A stretch of DNA of 64,000 nucleotides from Corynebacterium pseudogenitalium (GTDB taxonomy: Bacteria > Actinomycetota > Actinomycetes > Mycobacteriales > Mycobacteriaceae). Location: the NCBI RefSeq assembly GCF_024453815.1, contig NZ_CP072934.1:1984001-2048000 (forward strand), written 5' to 3'. Made by a program: the position numbers and the translations under genes. Of the stretch, positions 26,064-35,479 are shown piece by piece (position 1 is the stretch's first letter; each line of letters starts with the position of its first letter). The notes under the pieces are model-generated. The model was not told where the DNA came from. It saw only the letters and a list, made by a program, of their open reading frames with translations, and ran no database searches.

Positions 26064-28523
26064 CTACTTGTTCGCCATCACGGCGGCGGCCGCGCCGCCC
26101 AGGCCCAGGATGCCGAGCAGCACGCCGACAACGATCAGGATCGTGTTGCGGGTCTTCTCGTCGACGCCGCCCTTGTCGTCGGTGGCTTTGGCGTCCTGCG
26201 TGGTTGGGTCAGCTGGCGCCGCGGTGCTCGGGGCCGCTGAAGGCGACGGCTTCGCTGACGTGGTTGGTGGCGTCGATGGCCGCTTAGGTTGCTTCAGTTC
26301 CTTGGTGTCCGCGAGGTTGCGGCGGTTGGTGTCCTGGAAGTCGCCGAGCTTACCTTGGGAGAGCAGTGCGGATGCCCGCTGGCCCAGCACGGAGTCACCG
26401 AGCTGGGTGCTGACTTGGCGCAGCTCGTCCTCGGTGTAGTCGAGGAGGCTGATGTCGAAAAGCTCGCTGAAGACGATTTCGCCGGATTCGTTTTCGATCT
26501 GGATGTAGACCGGCACGTATGAGCCGTACAAGCGCTGCGTGTCCGGGATTGGGATCTGGATTTCCTTGCGGGACTGCGGCCCGGCTTCCTTGGCGTCGCC
26601 GATGCCCTTGACCTTGATGGTCTGGACTGGGGCGATGCGGGAAAGTTCCTTGCCGTAGAAGGCGCGCACGGTGAATTCGTGGTCGTGGTAGCCGCGGTTG
26701 CCGATGGTGCCCACAACCTTGTTGTCGGCGCGCACGGTGGCGATGCTGTTTTCGTCGGCCATGTAGAAGTCGGCCTTGCCGTCGTTCTTGAGGGCAGCGG
26801 CGGCGTCGAGTTCGCGGGCGTCGCGTTCGATGCCGCGGCGCTTCTCGGCGTCCTTGTCCGACTCGGAGTCGGACTCGGCGGGCTTGACGGAGACATCACC
26901 GATGCCGCCGGCCTTGACGTTGAGGTTCTTCCACTCGGACGGGACGGACCACTCGCCGACGTAGCAGTCGGGGGCGTCGGCGCAGCCTGGGTGCGGGGCC
27001 TCCTGGTTGCCGCTCTTGTCTTCCTCCTGGTAGTCGAAGGTGACGAACTGGTAGGCGTAGTTCATGGCGGATGGGCGATCGCTGAGCCAGTCTCCGTACT
27101 TGGTCCATTCGTAGACGGATTGGCGCTTGCCGTCGACCCACAGCATGCCGTTGTGGTTCAGACCCAGGTTGTGGCCGAGCTCGTGCATGATGGTGTTGCG
27201 TACTTTGTCCTCGGCGCCCATGCGGGCGTTCTTGGACACGTAGAAGCTCGTGCCGCCGATCAGTGCGCGTCCGGTGGCGTAGTTGATGGAGCCGTTGGCG
27301 GAGGGGGCGTCCATAAGGTCGCCGATGACGCCGGAGCGGAAGATGCCTTCGCGCTCTTTGAGCAGGTCCACCGACGTGGTGATCAGCTCCGAGCCGGACG
27401 TTTCGGGCGAGTTGAAGTAGTGGTCCTTGTAGCCAAGGATCGGCCCGCCGCGGTATTCGTCGTCGCGGGCTTCGAAGTTCTTGGAGTAGCCCTTACCTGC
27501 GTCGATGTGCAGGTTGTAGCCGTGTGCGGCGAACTTCTTCACCAGCTGGTCCAGGATGAGCCCGGACGGGCGGTAGACGTTCGTGTTCATCTTCGAGCAG
27601 GCGTCGTAGCGGGCGAAGCCTTCGGGGTTGACGGCGAAGCGCGCCGCTTCCTGGCAGCCCTCGGTTTCCCACTCGGACTTCATCCAGTTCATCTGGAGGA
27701 AGATGTCTTTCTCATACGGGTTGGCGCCCCAGCGGTGCAACGGCATATCGACGCCATTTACATTCGCACCCTGCATTTCCCAGATGTCTAGCAGGCCGTC
27801 ACCATCCGAGTCCAGCGCCCCCAGCTGCGTTTCGATCTTGACCGTCATCTCGGCCTTCATCGTCGCGCCAGACTCGACGGTCTGGACCCAGGTGCCGCTG
27901 AGGACTTCACCACGTTCCATGTTTTTGTTGTCAGAGCCCGCGTTCCACTCTGGGAGAGTCGCCGGATCCTGAGCGGTGGCAAGCGCCGTCGCACCCGGGA
28001 AGTTCGCGTCGACTCGGTAGGCGGACTTGTCCTCCCCGCGCAGGCTGTCCCCAAACTGCGCGGCGGTCATGGTGCCCTTCATTGGCTTGGCGTGGTTGTA
28101 CATGCGGATCGCCAGCTCACGGGCGGTTCCGGCGTTGTTGGTCAGCTCGGTGACCACGTTGATCTCGTCGCCTTTGACCGTAAAGGTGCGCTTCATGGTG
28201 ACTTCGCGTCGCGGGTCGGTGTGCTCCAGCACCGTGACGCCGTCCTCGGGGGAGCTCTCAGTCGTACTCTTCGCGATCGGCGCCACCACGCGCCCATCGG
28301 CCCAGCCGATCACACCGACCTGGTTCTCCAACTTGCCCGCAACCGACTTCGGGTTCATGTAGGTCAGGGTTGCCTCGTGGTAGCTCTTCCGGATGTGGAG
28401 CTGGGTCTGGATGGCATCATCATCTGAATTGACGGGGGACGCCGTCGCAGGCACGGCCGACACTGCGCCCATGCCGAGCGCGAGCGTCACTGCACCTGCA
28501 ATCACTGTCTTGTGAAAACGCAT
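26064..28523 (-). CDS. Secreted, membrane-tethered metzincin metalloprotease (cassette 1)
   Basis: 819 residues. A signal peptide covers about 1-29 (VIAGAVTLALGMGAVSA, ATASP). A beta-rich N-terminal region comes next. A calcium-loop-like DSDGDGLLDIWE sits at 238-249. The catalytic zinc site HELGHNLGLNH is at 447-457 (three His ligands, Glu base), with a Met-turn SAMNYAYQ about 30 residues later: the metzincin pattern. Conserved Cys pairs flank the site. A further beta domain, then a Pro/Ser/Thr/Ala-rich stalk, leads to a C-terminal membrane helix (NTILIVVGVLLGILGLGGAAAAV) ending MANK; there is no LPxTG. AGGAGG precedes the ATG, four bases after the upstream gene. Its nearest relative in the window is 40601-43039, in the same gene context. 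The substrate is unknown. Confidence 0.85.
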   Translation of the reverse strand: MRFHKTVIAGAVTLALGMGAVSAVPATASPVNSDDDAIQTQLHIRKSYHEATLTYMNPKSVAGKLENQVGVIGWADGRVVAPIAKSTTESSPEDGVTVLEHTDPRREVTMKRTFTVKGDEINVVTELTNNAGTARELAIRMYNHAKPMKGTMTAAQFGDSLRGEDKSAYRVDANFPGATALATAQDPATLPEWNAGSDNKNMERGEVLSGTWVQTVESGATMKAEMTVKIETQLGALDSDGDGLLDIWEMQGANVNGVDMPLHRWGANPYEKDIFLQMNWMKSEWETEGCQEAARFAVNPEGFARYDACSKMNTNVYRPSGLILDQLVKKFAAHGYNLHIDAGKGYSKNFEARDDEYRGGPILGYKDHYFNSPETSGSELITTSVDLLKEREGIFRSGVIGDLMDAPSANGSINYATGRALIGGTSFYVSKNARMGAEDKVRNTIMHELGHNLGLNHNGMLWVDGKRQSVYEWTKYGDWLSDRPSAMNYAYQFVTFDYQEEDKSGNQEAPHPGCADAPDCYVGEWSVPSEWKNLNVKAGGIGDVSVKPAESDSESDKDAEKRRGIERDARELDAAAALKNDGKADFYMADENSIATVRADNKVVGTIGNRGYHDHEFTVRAFYGKELSRIAPVQTIKVKGIGDAKEAGPQSRKEIQIPIPDTQRLYGSYVPVYIQIENESGEIVFSELFDISLLDYTEDELRQVSTQLGDSVLGQRASALLSQGKLGDFQDTNRRNLADTKELKQPKRPSTPPTTSAKPSPSAAPSTAAPADPTTQDAKATDDKGGVDEKTRNTILIVVGVLLGILGLGGAAAAVMANK

Positions 28524-28527
28524 CCTT

Positions 28528-31500
28528 TTACCTCCTCAAGCCCAGGTCACGCATAAGGTGTCTGAGATTCGACTGAACAACTGGGACTTCCTGCAGCGCG
28601 AGCAAACCGGCGCCTACCAGGAACCCAAGTGCACCGAGAATTACAGTAATCCACCCCGCTGCCGAACTCCCAGTCTCGGGGGCTGGGTCCGGCTCCGGCG
28701 TTGGCGCCGGGGTACTCGGGGTCGGTGTCGGCGTGGACGTGGGTGCCTCTGTCGATGGTGTCGGCGCAGCGGTCTGGCGCGGCTCACGCACGTACGCCGA
28801 CACCTTCACGGTGCGCTGCGAGCCGTCCTGGTAGGTCACCACAACCGGCACCTCAACCTTCGACTTCGACTTCACCGACGCGTCCGGCAGCACCTGCAAC
28901 CTGCCCGAATACTTATCGACGTGCACCTGCCACCCCTTGGCGGCGAAGCTGGCGTCGATACCGAAGGTGGTCTCAGGCGGGACGCGCTGGCCCTGCGGCG
29001 TGGAAGCCAAGTCGCCGGCGTTGACGTAGATGTCGCTCCAGCGCGGGCGCTCTTCGTCGGCGATAGCCTTCTTGCGCAGCTCGGCGTCGATAAACTCCTC
29101 GGAGCCATCGGGGTACTTCACACGCACGCGCACGTTGTACTTGGCGCCGCCCGGCGCGTCTTTCGGTAGCACGGCGGTGATGCGGCCCGTCTTCGTATCG
29201 ACGCTCACATCCAACCCAGCGTTCTCCTCAATCGAGAACGTGGTGTTTTCCGGCACCGGGGTCAACATCTCGTAGGACGTGCGGGTGCCGCCGGTCAGCG
29301 TTTCCGGCGCGTACCTCGGCGTAAATGCCTCCGCGTCCGGTTTGCTGTGCTTCACCCCGACGTGGAATGGCACATCGGTGGAACTGCCGTCCGGGTAGGA
29401 CACCGTCACCACCGCGTCCAGCGGCCGGGCACCATTTTCCGGCGCACGCACAACCAGGTTGCCGGTGTCACGATTCACGGACACCTTCCACCCATTGAGG
29501 TTCTTGTTGCCCTCGGCGTCCTCGAAGAACACGAAGTCGGTGCCCTCCGGCACGTTGCGAACATCCGTCCTATGCAGGACGATCGGCGTCCCCGGCAGCA
29601 CCTCGCGGCCAGTTTCATAGGCGTGGTTGTAGCTGCCCGCGATCTGGCGCGGCAGGATGTTGAAGTAGACGGGGACGTGCTGGGTGGAGCCGTCGCTAAA
29701 GCTGGCCTTTACCATCACTTGCACGACGTCACCGGCCTTCAGGTCGTCGCCTGTGGCCTTGAACGTGACCATGCCTGGCTGCTCGCCGTCCTCGGCGGTG
29801 CCCTCCCGCTCAACGACGCTCGCGTCAGTTTCGCCCTCGATCGAGTAGGAGACCTGTGCCTCTTCCGGGATCGGCTGGTTGAAGAACACCTCGGCGCCCT
29901 GCGTCAGGGTCGCCAGCGGCGCGTGGCTGCGGGTCTCTTCGCCCAGGCGGACGAACACGTCCGGGTACTGCAGCTTGTACTCTTCGGCGTACGGGGTTGG
30001 GTCGAGCACGTTGACTTTAATTACACGCTGCTCGCCGGTGGAGAGCCGTACCCAGTACCTGCGCTCACCCTTCGATCCGCCCTCGGAGCGCGGCGGCTTC
30101 AAGAACACCTCGCCGTCCCTACCGATGGAGACCCAATCCGGCACCCCACCGGCTTTCAGCTCATCCTTCGTCGAGACGATCTCCATGCCGCTCGCGATTT
30201 CATCCGGGCTCATCACGTTCGTCTCAAGCGTCGTCCCCGCCTTCACGTTGATCGGCGTCCAATCCTCCGAGAAATCAGACTCGACGTGAAGCGTCGCCAG
30301 CTCTTCGTACAGCGGGTCCCACACCTTGAAGGAGAACTTGTGATTCCACTTGTCACTACTGCCGACAACACGCACGTTGCCATCCGGCGTCAGCGACACC
30401 TGGTAGCCCTCCGCACCCAGGAACTTGGTATTCGGGTCCAACTTCGCCGACGGCACGAACTCGTACACCTCGCCAGGCTTTACGCTCTTCGAGGTAATCG
30501 CGAACTTCGGCTTCTCATGAGGAGTGCTGTCCGGTGAGAAGGGGTTCGTCCCCAAGCTCACTTCGTCCTCGTTGCTCACGCCATCGCCGTCGAAGTCCGC
30601 GGCTGGGATGGAGAACACACGCTCGTCCTCGCCAACAAACCCGATCAAGAAATCCTTCGCATCAGACGAGCTATCCGGGTAGTCCACTTCCACGCGCGCA
30701 TGCGTGATGAAGGTGTTCATGAACCACTTCGACACCCGCTCAAACTCCGGCTTCGAGTTCCCAAACTCCTGCTCGTAGGCCTCCGCGAACGCCTCCAGGC
30801 CTTTGGCCTTCACAACGAAACGGTTGCCGTCGGAGGCGTCGACAAGCGCGTGGTCCAGCGCCGGCGACTTCCTGCCGTTCTGCTCGCCCTTATACCGAAT
30901 CGAGCGCACCTTCACCTCAGCATTGCCGAACGGCGTCCCGCTTCGGAACTCCTGGCCTGGCTTCAGCCGCACCAGCAGCTCGCCCGGGTACGGGTCGTAC
31001 TGCTCAGCCATGTATGGCTTCCGCGTCGTCGTAGTCGGCTTCACACTTGTCGACGTCGGCTTCGCCTCAGTACTCGTCTGCTGCGCGCTGCTCGGCTTCG
31101 GCTTCGGCTGCGGCTGCGAGGTGATGCTCGACGGCGACGGCTTTGGCTGCGGTTTTGCGCTCGTCGTAGTTGAAGTAGGCGTCGGCGTTGTCGTCTCCGG
31201 AAGCTTCGGCAACGGATTCTTCGCGACACCCCTATCCCTGGCGTCGAACGGGTTCGCCCCCTTCCTGGCCTCCTCGCCATTCGACACACCATCGCCATCA
31301 AAATCCCCATCCGGATCGTTGGCGAGGCGGCCGTCGAGACCCAAGAGACGCAGCGGCAACACCGCGCGCTCCTGCACCGAGCCATCCGTGAACTTAATGT
31401 CGAAGTCCAGTTCGTTGATCTTCGACTGGTCATCCAAAAACTTCTGAGGATTCCACTTATAAATGGAGTCCTTCCCCGACAGCACCTCTCTGTCATAAAC

Positions 31501-31911
31501 CCCGGCGATTACCCCAGTCTCCGGGGCCCACACGCTCACCTGGTAGCGACGCGGAGCATCAGCGCCGCTGGTGGGCGAAGGCCTCCACGCCACTCCTGAA
31601 AAATCAATCTTTTTATAAAGCTTCTCCACCCTGGATATCGTCGCCAGGTCTCCCGACTCCAGCTCACTGCGGCCCAGCTTCCCGGGCCTGACCTCCAACA
31701 GCTTGTATTTGATTGGATTCGTCTCGGCCAGCGCCGGGCCCTGCGCCTGCGCATTTGCCTGCACCTGCAGCTCTGTTGGCCCTGCAACCTGCACCAACGG
31801 CGTCACGATCAACGCCGCCGCCGCAACAACCACACCCCTCCGCAACCGGGTCCGCACACGCGAACCCGCCCGGCGAGCCTCACCTGCTGCCCGGCCGCGA
31901 TTATTCGCCAC
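28528..31911 (-). CDS. Large Rib/YPDG-domain surface protein (cassette 1)
   Basis: 1127 residues from GTG at 31911, behind GAAAGGA; the longer TTG start was rejected. A basic N-terminus and one hydrophobic segment (VVVAAAALIVTPLVQVAG) form the export signal. Two calcium-type modules, DFDGDGVSNGEEARKGANPF and DFDGDGVSNEDEVSLGTNPF, flank a Thr/Pro/Lys linker. Then follow several beta modules with V-x-V-x-YPDGS-type endings (YPDGSSTDVPFHV, YPDGSEEFIDAEL, YQDGSQRTVKVS), as in Rib/alpha-like adhesins. A Pro/Thr stalk precedes a membrane helix (AAGWITVILGALGFLVGAGLLAL) and a cytosolic basic tail; there is no sorting signal. It is followed by the metalloprotease gene at four bases, so the two are co-translated. 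Adhesin or protease-substrate/partner roles are inferred. Confidence 0.8.
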   Translation of the reverse strand: MANNRGRAAGEARRAGSRVRTRLRRGVVVAAAALIVTPLVQVAGPTELQVQANAQAQGPALAETNPIKYKLLEVRPGKLGRSELESGDLATISRVEKLYKKIDFSGVAWRPSPTSGADAPRRYQVSVWAPETGVIAGVYDREVLSGKDSIYKWNPQKFLDDQSKINELDFDIKFTDGSVQERAVLPLRLLGLDGRLANDPDGDFDGDGVSNGEEARKGANPFDARDRGVAKNPLPKLPETTTPTPTSTTTSAKPQPKPSPSSITSQPQPKPKPSSAQQTSTEAKPTSTSVKPTTTTRKPYMAEQYDPYPGELLVRLKPGQEFRSGTPFGNAEVKVRSIRYKGEQNGRKSPALDHALVDASDGNRFVVKAKGLEAFAEAYEQEFGNSKPEFERVSKWFMNTFITHARVEVDYPDSSSDAKDFLIGFVGEDERVFSIPAADFDGDGVSNEDEVSLGTNPFSPDSTPHEKPKFAITSKSVKPGEVYEFVPSAKLDPNTKFLGAEGYQVSLTPDGNVRVVGSSDKWNHKFSFKVWDPLYEELATLHVESDFSEDWTPINVKAGTTLETNVMSPDEIASGMEIVSTKDELKAGGVPDWVSIGRDGEVFLKPPRSEGGSKGERRYWVRLSTGEQRVIKVNVLDPTPYAEEYKLQYPDVFVRLGEETRSHAPLATLTQGAEVFFNQPIPEEAQVSYSIEGETDASVVEREGTAEDGEQPGMVTFKATGDDLKAGDVVQVMVKASFSDGSTQHVPVYFNILPRQIAGSYNHAYETGREVLPGTPIVLHRTDVRNVPEGTDFVFFEDAEGNKNLNGWKVSVNRDTGNLVVRAPENGARPLDAVVTVSYPDGSSTDVPFHVGVKHSKPDAEAFTPRYAPETLTGGTRTSYEMLTPVPENTTFSIEENAGLDVSVDTKTGRITAVLPKDAPGGAKYNVRVRVKYPDGSEEFIDAELRKKAIADEERPRWSDIYVNAGDLASTPQGQRVPPETTFGIDASFAAKGWQVHVDKYSGRLQVLPDASVKSKSKVEVPVVVTYQDGSQRTVKVSAYVREPRQTAAPTPSTEAPTSTPTPTPSTPAPTPEPDPAPETGSSAAGWITVILGALGFLVGAGLLALQEVPVVQSNLRHLMRDLGLRR

Positions 31912-32060
31912 AACGAATCCTTTCTGCAGCAAAAGCCAATGACACTCCCAGGGTAGTCCCCATTATTCGTTTTGCCTAAACCTCCGCAACTTTCTAAATG
32001 TTTTCTCATGTGGCGGGTGTGGTTTGTGGAGCTTGCCATCTCATGCGCTTCGTTGGACGT

Positions 32061-32137
32061 GCACCAAATTCCCCCTTCACCCCCGCGCGACCAGGGAAAA
32101 CGTCGTCGCCTCCTTCCGAAAACAAGGAATCTGGTGC
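32061..32137 (-). repeat. Palindromic element A8
   Basis: Family A copy, left arm GCACCAAATTCC and right arm GGAATCTGGTGC. The minus-strand inside is CGACGTTTTCCCTGGTCG. It lies in the divergent gap (31912-32273), one of the two sites not at a convergent junction. Confidence 0.8.
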
Positions 32138-32153
32138 ACACCCCGCCCAGCCT

Positions 32154-32231
32154 GACACCAAATTCCCTTCTAGCCCCCGCACGACCAGGGAAAACGTCGT
32201 CGCCCCCTTCCGAAAACAAGGAATCTGGTGC
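32154..32231 (-). repeat. Palindromic element A9
   Basis: Family A copy nearly identical to A8 inside (GACCAGGGAAAACGTCGTCG on the plus strand), 16 nt from it. It ends 43 bases before the next start codon, so it may overlap that gene's promoter. Confidence 0.8.
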
Positions 32232-32273
32232 AGACCTTGGAACCAAACGAGGGTTGAAGCAGTCTAAAAAGCT

Positions 32274-33080
32274 ATGCGATACACACCAACGAACCAGTCA
32301 GACGTGCTCCAGCGAATCCTCACTTTTGCGAGGCCGCGCCCTCAACACATCGCGAGTGGGTACTCCGCGCTCGCCCTGTATCAACTGCCCTACCTTGTAG
32401 ACACAGCGCCGCTCACATTCATCGGCCCCACCCGAAAAACGCTCGCCCCGACCACGGCGGTTCCTGGCGTCACCCGCCGTGGCGCCGAACGCATCCTGGT
32501 AACAGAAGTACGCTACCCGGGGCAATTAATTCTCGCAGCGTCGCCAGTTCATGCCACTGTCCAGGCGTTACAGATACTGAGGAAGGGAACATACCAGCCG
32601 CCAGCGGTAGTGCCTGATGGCTTTGACCCACTGTTAGTGCGAGCAGTACAGCTGGTCGACTGCGTACGCAGGCACCTGCAGGTTTCACCAGATGCGTTGC
32701 TTGAGGCAGCTTGGGGCAGGGTTGATCGCCCGTGGTTGTTGAAGGTGCTTAATCTGTCCAGCAGGTTCGCGGACTCGCCACGCGAGACGGAGCTGCGTCT
32801 GCTGCTTCGGACTGTGACGAAGGAGCGTCGACTGAAACTAAGTGAGCAAGTCCCGGTATATAGGGGCCGCCGCCTCGTAACGACGTTCGACTTCGCCATC
32901 GAACCGCTCAAAATCGGGATCATGTATGACGGCCAGCACCATTGGGAGTATGACCAGCGTCAGAAGGATGCCCGGATCAACCTGGATCTGGCACTGGAGG
33001 GCTGGACCGTGGTCAGGTTCGCCGCCGCCACGTTTAGTGAGGTGGTTCCGCGGATGGTAGAACTCCTCGACAGGCCTTGA
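32274..33080 (+). CDS. DUF559/Vsr-type endonuclease-like protein
   Basis: 268 residues, soluble. The last ~110 residues carry a Vsr/DUF559-type PD-(D/E)xK-like pattern: a helix (SPRETELRLLLRTVTKERRL), FDFAIEPLKIGIMYDG with an acidic metal-site candidate, HHWEYDQRQKDARINLDLALEG, then WTVVRFAAATF. The N-terminal ~150 residues are not recognised beyond a loose likeness to AbiEi-associated regulators. The ATG at 32274 has no ribosome site; TCTAAA five bases upstream could be a -10 box of a leaderless mRNA. It stands alone, divergent from the surface-protein cassette. Role unknown; a stand-alone nuclease of this kind is often linked to mobile or defence functions. Confidence 0.62.
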   Translation: MRYTPTNQSDVLQRILTFARPRPQHIASGYSALALYQLPYLVDTAPLTFIGPTRKTLAPTTAVPGVTRRGAERILVTEVRYPGQLILAASPVHATVQALQILRKGTYQPPAVVPDGFDPLLVRAVQLVDCVRRHLQVSPDALLEAAWGRVDRPWLLKVLNLSSRFADSPRETELRLLLRTVTKERRLKLSEQVPVYRGRRLVTTFDFAIEPLKIGIMYDGQHHWEYDQRQKDARINLDLALEGWTVVRFAAATFSEVVPRMVELLDRP

Positions 33081-33090
33081 TAGATAGGCG

Positions 33091-33168
33091 TGCACCAAAT
33101 TCCCCCGCAGCCTTCCAGCCACCTGGGGAAACGTCAACGGCGCCTCCAAAAACCAGGAATTTGGTGTC
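33091..33168 (-). repeat. Palindromic element A10
   Basis: Family A copy, arms GCACCAAATTCC and GGAATTTGGTG. The minus-strand inside is GACGTTTCCCCAGGTGGC. It starts 10 bases after the endonuclease-like gene. Confidence 0.82.
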
Positions 33169-33184
33169 ACACGATCCAGCACAA

Positions 33185-33262
33185 GCACCAAATTCCCCCG
33201 CAGCCTTCCAGCCACCTGGGGAAATGCAAAACCCGCGCCCCAAAAGCAGGAATTTGGTGCGC
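33185..33262 (-). repeat. Palindromic element A11
   Basis: Family A copy that is nearly a duplicate of A10 in its first 45 bases; 16-nt linker. It ends 10 bases before the ABC permease stop. Confidence 0.82.
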
Positions 33263-33272
33263 GGCTTGGGCT

Positions 33273-34001
33273 CTACGCGTCCCGCGCCTCAGTCAACAGC
33301 ACGCCGATCACCCACAACGCCACGGCCCACACGGCGAAGATGCCGAGGGAGGCGCCGAGCTCCCAGTGTTGGGTGGGTTGGTTCATCATGAAGGCGATGA
33401 GGTTGTTGAAGGGGAGGAACTTGGCAACGTCTTGGCCGTATTTAGGGATGAACCCGACGATGGTCTCCAGGAGGAGCATCATGGACAGGCCGATGACGAT
33501 GGCGGCGGACGTGTTGCGGACGATCCAGCCGACGCCCTGGGTGAACAGGGTGAGCAGCGCCATGCCGAGGGGTACTGCCCACAGGGCGCGCTGGGTGGCG
33601 CTATTTGTGGTCCAGCCTGCGGGGACGGCGGTGGTGAGGTCGGCGAGGATGAACGCCACGACCACGGCTAGCAGCGTCGCAACCACAACGCCGACGACGC
33701 CCACTACGACTTTGGCCAGGGCGACTCGCCAGCGCTGCGGTGTGAGGCGGAAGTTGGTGGCGGGGATGCCGAATCGGTATTCGGTGGTGACGGTCATGGC
33801 GGCTTGCACGATGACGACGATCCCGATGGTCATGGAGACGGTCGAGACGACGGTCAGGGGTGTGTAGGGCATGCCGGAGGTGTTGGCCAGCCAGCCGAAG
33901 AGTGCGCCGTAGATGCCGGCGACGATGATCATGGCGGCGCTGGTCCACCAGAAGGAGCGGGTGCTGCGGAGTTTGGTCCACTCGGAAAGTATGAGGTTCA
34001 T
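33273..34001 (-). CDS. ABC-2 type transporter permease
   Basis: 242 residues with six hydrophobic helices, the ABC-2 layout: an amphipathic start MNLILSEWTKLRSTRSFWW, then VAGIYGALFGWLA, TVSMTIGIVVIVQAAM, VVVGVVGVVVATLLAVVVAFIL, WAVPLGMALLTLFTQGVGW, IVIGLSMMLLLETIVGFI and IFAVWAVALWVIGVLL. The motif TTEYRFGIPATNFRLTPQRW between helices two and three is typical of this permease group. It begins two bases after the ATPase stop, so the two form one exporter. Substrate unknown; small-molecule, peptide or lipid export are the common roles. Confidence 0.9.
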   Translation of the reverse strand: MNLILSEWTKLRSTRSFWWTSAAMIIVAGIYGALFGWLANTSGMPYTPLTVVSTVSMTIGIVVIVQAAMTVTTEYRFGIPATNFRLTPQRWRVALAKVVVGVVGVVVATLLAVVVAFILADLTTAVPAGWTTNSATQRALWAVPLGMALLTLFTQGVGWIVRNTSAAIVIGLSMMLLLETIVGFIPKYGQDVAKFLPFNNLIAFMMNQPTQHWELGASLGIFAVWAVALWVIGVLLTEARDA

Positions 34002-34003
34002 GG

Positions 34004-34948
34004 TTACTTGCCCTCCTGGACTGTGCGGGATGCGAACTGTTCGGTGCCTTCGGTGGATTGGATGTAGGCGTCCTCGAGGGAGGCGTGGTGTTCGCTGAGT
34101 TCGGTGAGGATGACGCCGGCTTCGAAGGCGATGCGCCCGATGGTTTCGGGGGTGGCGTCGTTAATGGTGAGGTTGGGTCGGCCGTCGGCGTCGGTGCCTG
34201 GGCTGATGCTGGCGCCCGGCGCGCCTGCCTCCACGGCCACCTGCAAACGAGAAAGCCCAACATCAGCGGCACGCACCACAACGCGGGAGCCGGAGTGGGC
34301 CTTGATGAAGTCGTGGACGGAGGTGTCGGCGACGAGTTTGCCCTTGCCAATCACGATGAGGTGGTCGGCGGTCTGTGCCATCTCGGCGAGGAGGTGGGAG
34401 GACACCAGGATGGTGCGGCCTTCCTGGGCGAGCGCGCGCAGCAGGGAGCGGACCCAGCGGATGCCTTCGGGGTCGAGGCCGTTGACGGGTTCGTCGAGGA
34501 TGAGGTATTCGGGGTCGCCGAGCAGGGCCGCGGCGATGCCGAGGCGCTGCCCCATGCCGAGGGAGAACCCGCCGACCTTCTTGCCCGCCACGTCGGTCAG
34601 CCCGACGAGGGAGAGGACTTCGTCGACGCGGGAGGCGGGGATGCCGGATGCTTGCGCCTGCCACAGGAGCGTCGCGCGGGCGGAGCGGTTGGGGTGTACA
34701 CCTTTGGCGTCGAGGAGCGCGCCGACTTTTTGGGCGGGGCGCTTGAGGTTGCGGTAGCTGGTGCCGTCGATAAGACAGCTGCCTGACGTGGGCTTATCCA
34801 GGCCGACGATCATACGCATGGTGGTGGATTTGCCTGCGCCGTTGGGGCCGAGGAACCCGGTAACGATGCCGGGTTTGACGCGGAAGCTCACGTCGTCGAC
34901 GGCGCGGACGGGGCCGTAGACCTTTGACAGGTTTTGGACTTCAATCAT
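34004..34948 (-). CDS. ABC transporter ATP-binding protein
   Basis: 314 residues. Walker A GPNGAGKST is at 34-42, the signature-like region is FSLGMGQRLGIAAALLGDPE, Walker B is YLILDEP, and the switch His is in SSHLLAEM. The C-terminal ~90 residues form the small extra domain common in exporter ATPases of this group (GLSRLQVAVEAG, LEDAYIQSTEG). The start is the ATG at 34948, with a -10-like CATACT seven bases upstream and no ribosome site, suggesting a leaderless message of its own even though the gene overlaps the NUDIX gene end by eight bases. It energises the adjacent permease. Confidence 0.92.
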   Translation of the reverse strand: MIEVQNLSKVYGPVRAVDDVSFRVKPGIVTGFLGPNGAGKSTTMRMIVGLDKPTSGSCLIDGTSYRNLKRPAQKVGALLDAKGVHPNRSARATLLWQAQASGIPASRVDEVLSLVGLTDVAGKKVGGFSLGMGQRLGIAAALLGDPEYLILDEPVNGLDPEGIRWVRSLLRALAQEGRTILVSSHLLAEMAQTADHLIVIGKGKLVADTSVHDFIKAHSGSRVVVRAADVGLSRLQVAVEAGAPGASISPGTDADGRPNLTINDATPETIGRIAFEAGVILTELSEHHASLEDAYIQSTEGTEQFASRTVQEGK

Positions 34949-35420
34949 GCGAAACAGTATGCCTGAGAATGTCTGGCAGCGCGGCACGCAGCCCCGGGTG
35001 TAGGGCGAGTTCTTCGAGTTTTTTCAGGGGAACCCAACGCAGCTCAACGCTTTCTTCGTTGGCGGTGGTCTCGAGTGGCTCGCCGGAGCGCACGCGCGCG
35101 AGCACGGTGGTGTAGGTCCAGCCACTGGGTGCGGGGCCGGAGGTGACGAGCTCCTTATCGACGTCCACTTCGCCCCCATCGATGCCGCATTCTTCTGCTG
35201 TTTCCCTGAGCGCTGCTTGGGAGGCCGTTTCGTGTGAGTCGCGGGCGCCGCCGGGGATGCCCCACGTGTCGCCTTGGGCGGTCCAAGGGGCGCGGTGTTG
35301 CATGAGCACGACGGGCTCGCCGCCGTGCGTGGCCTGCAGGAAGAGCCCCGCGGCGCCGTGTTTGCCCCACATTTTCTGTCCGTTGGGTCCTTCGACCCAT
35401 CCGTTGCCGTCTCCTTGCAT
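34941..35420 (-). CDS. NUDIX hydrolase
   Basis: 159 residues. The full Nudix box G-x5-E-x7-R-E-x-x-E-E-x-G-I is at residues 58-80 (ARDSHETASQAALRETAEEC inside), with the preceding strand WGIPGG. It hydrolyses a nucleoside diphosphate linked to another moiety; the substrate cannot be predicted. The ATG at 35420 is preferred over GTG at 35429 because TACAGT plus seven bases precedes it, a leaderless promoter layout repeated at the next gene. Translation ends inside the start of the ABC ATPase gene. It is divergent from glnX. Confidence 0.88.
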   Translation of the reverse strand: MQGDGNGWVEGPNGQKMWGKHGAAGLFLQATHGGEPVVLMQHRAPWTAQGDTWGIPGGARDSHETASQAALRETAEECGIDGGEVDVDKELVTSGPAPSGWTYTTVLARVRSGEPLETTANEESVELRWVPLKKLEELALHPGLRAALPDILRHTVSHD

Positions 35421-35479
35421 GTGTTCCACTGTAGGTCGTTTCCTAGAAATAGGTCGGGCGCGGTGGTTATGGTTGAGGA

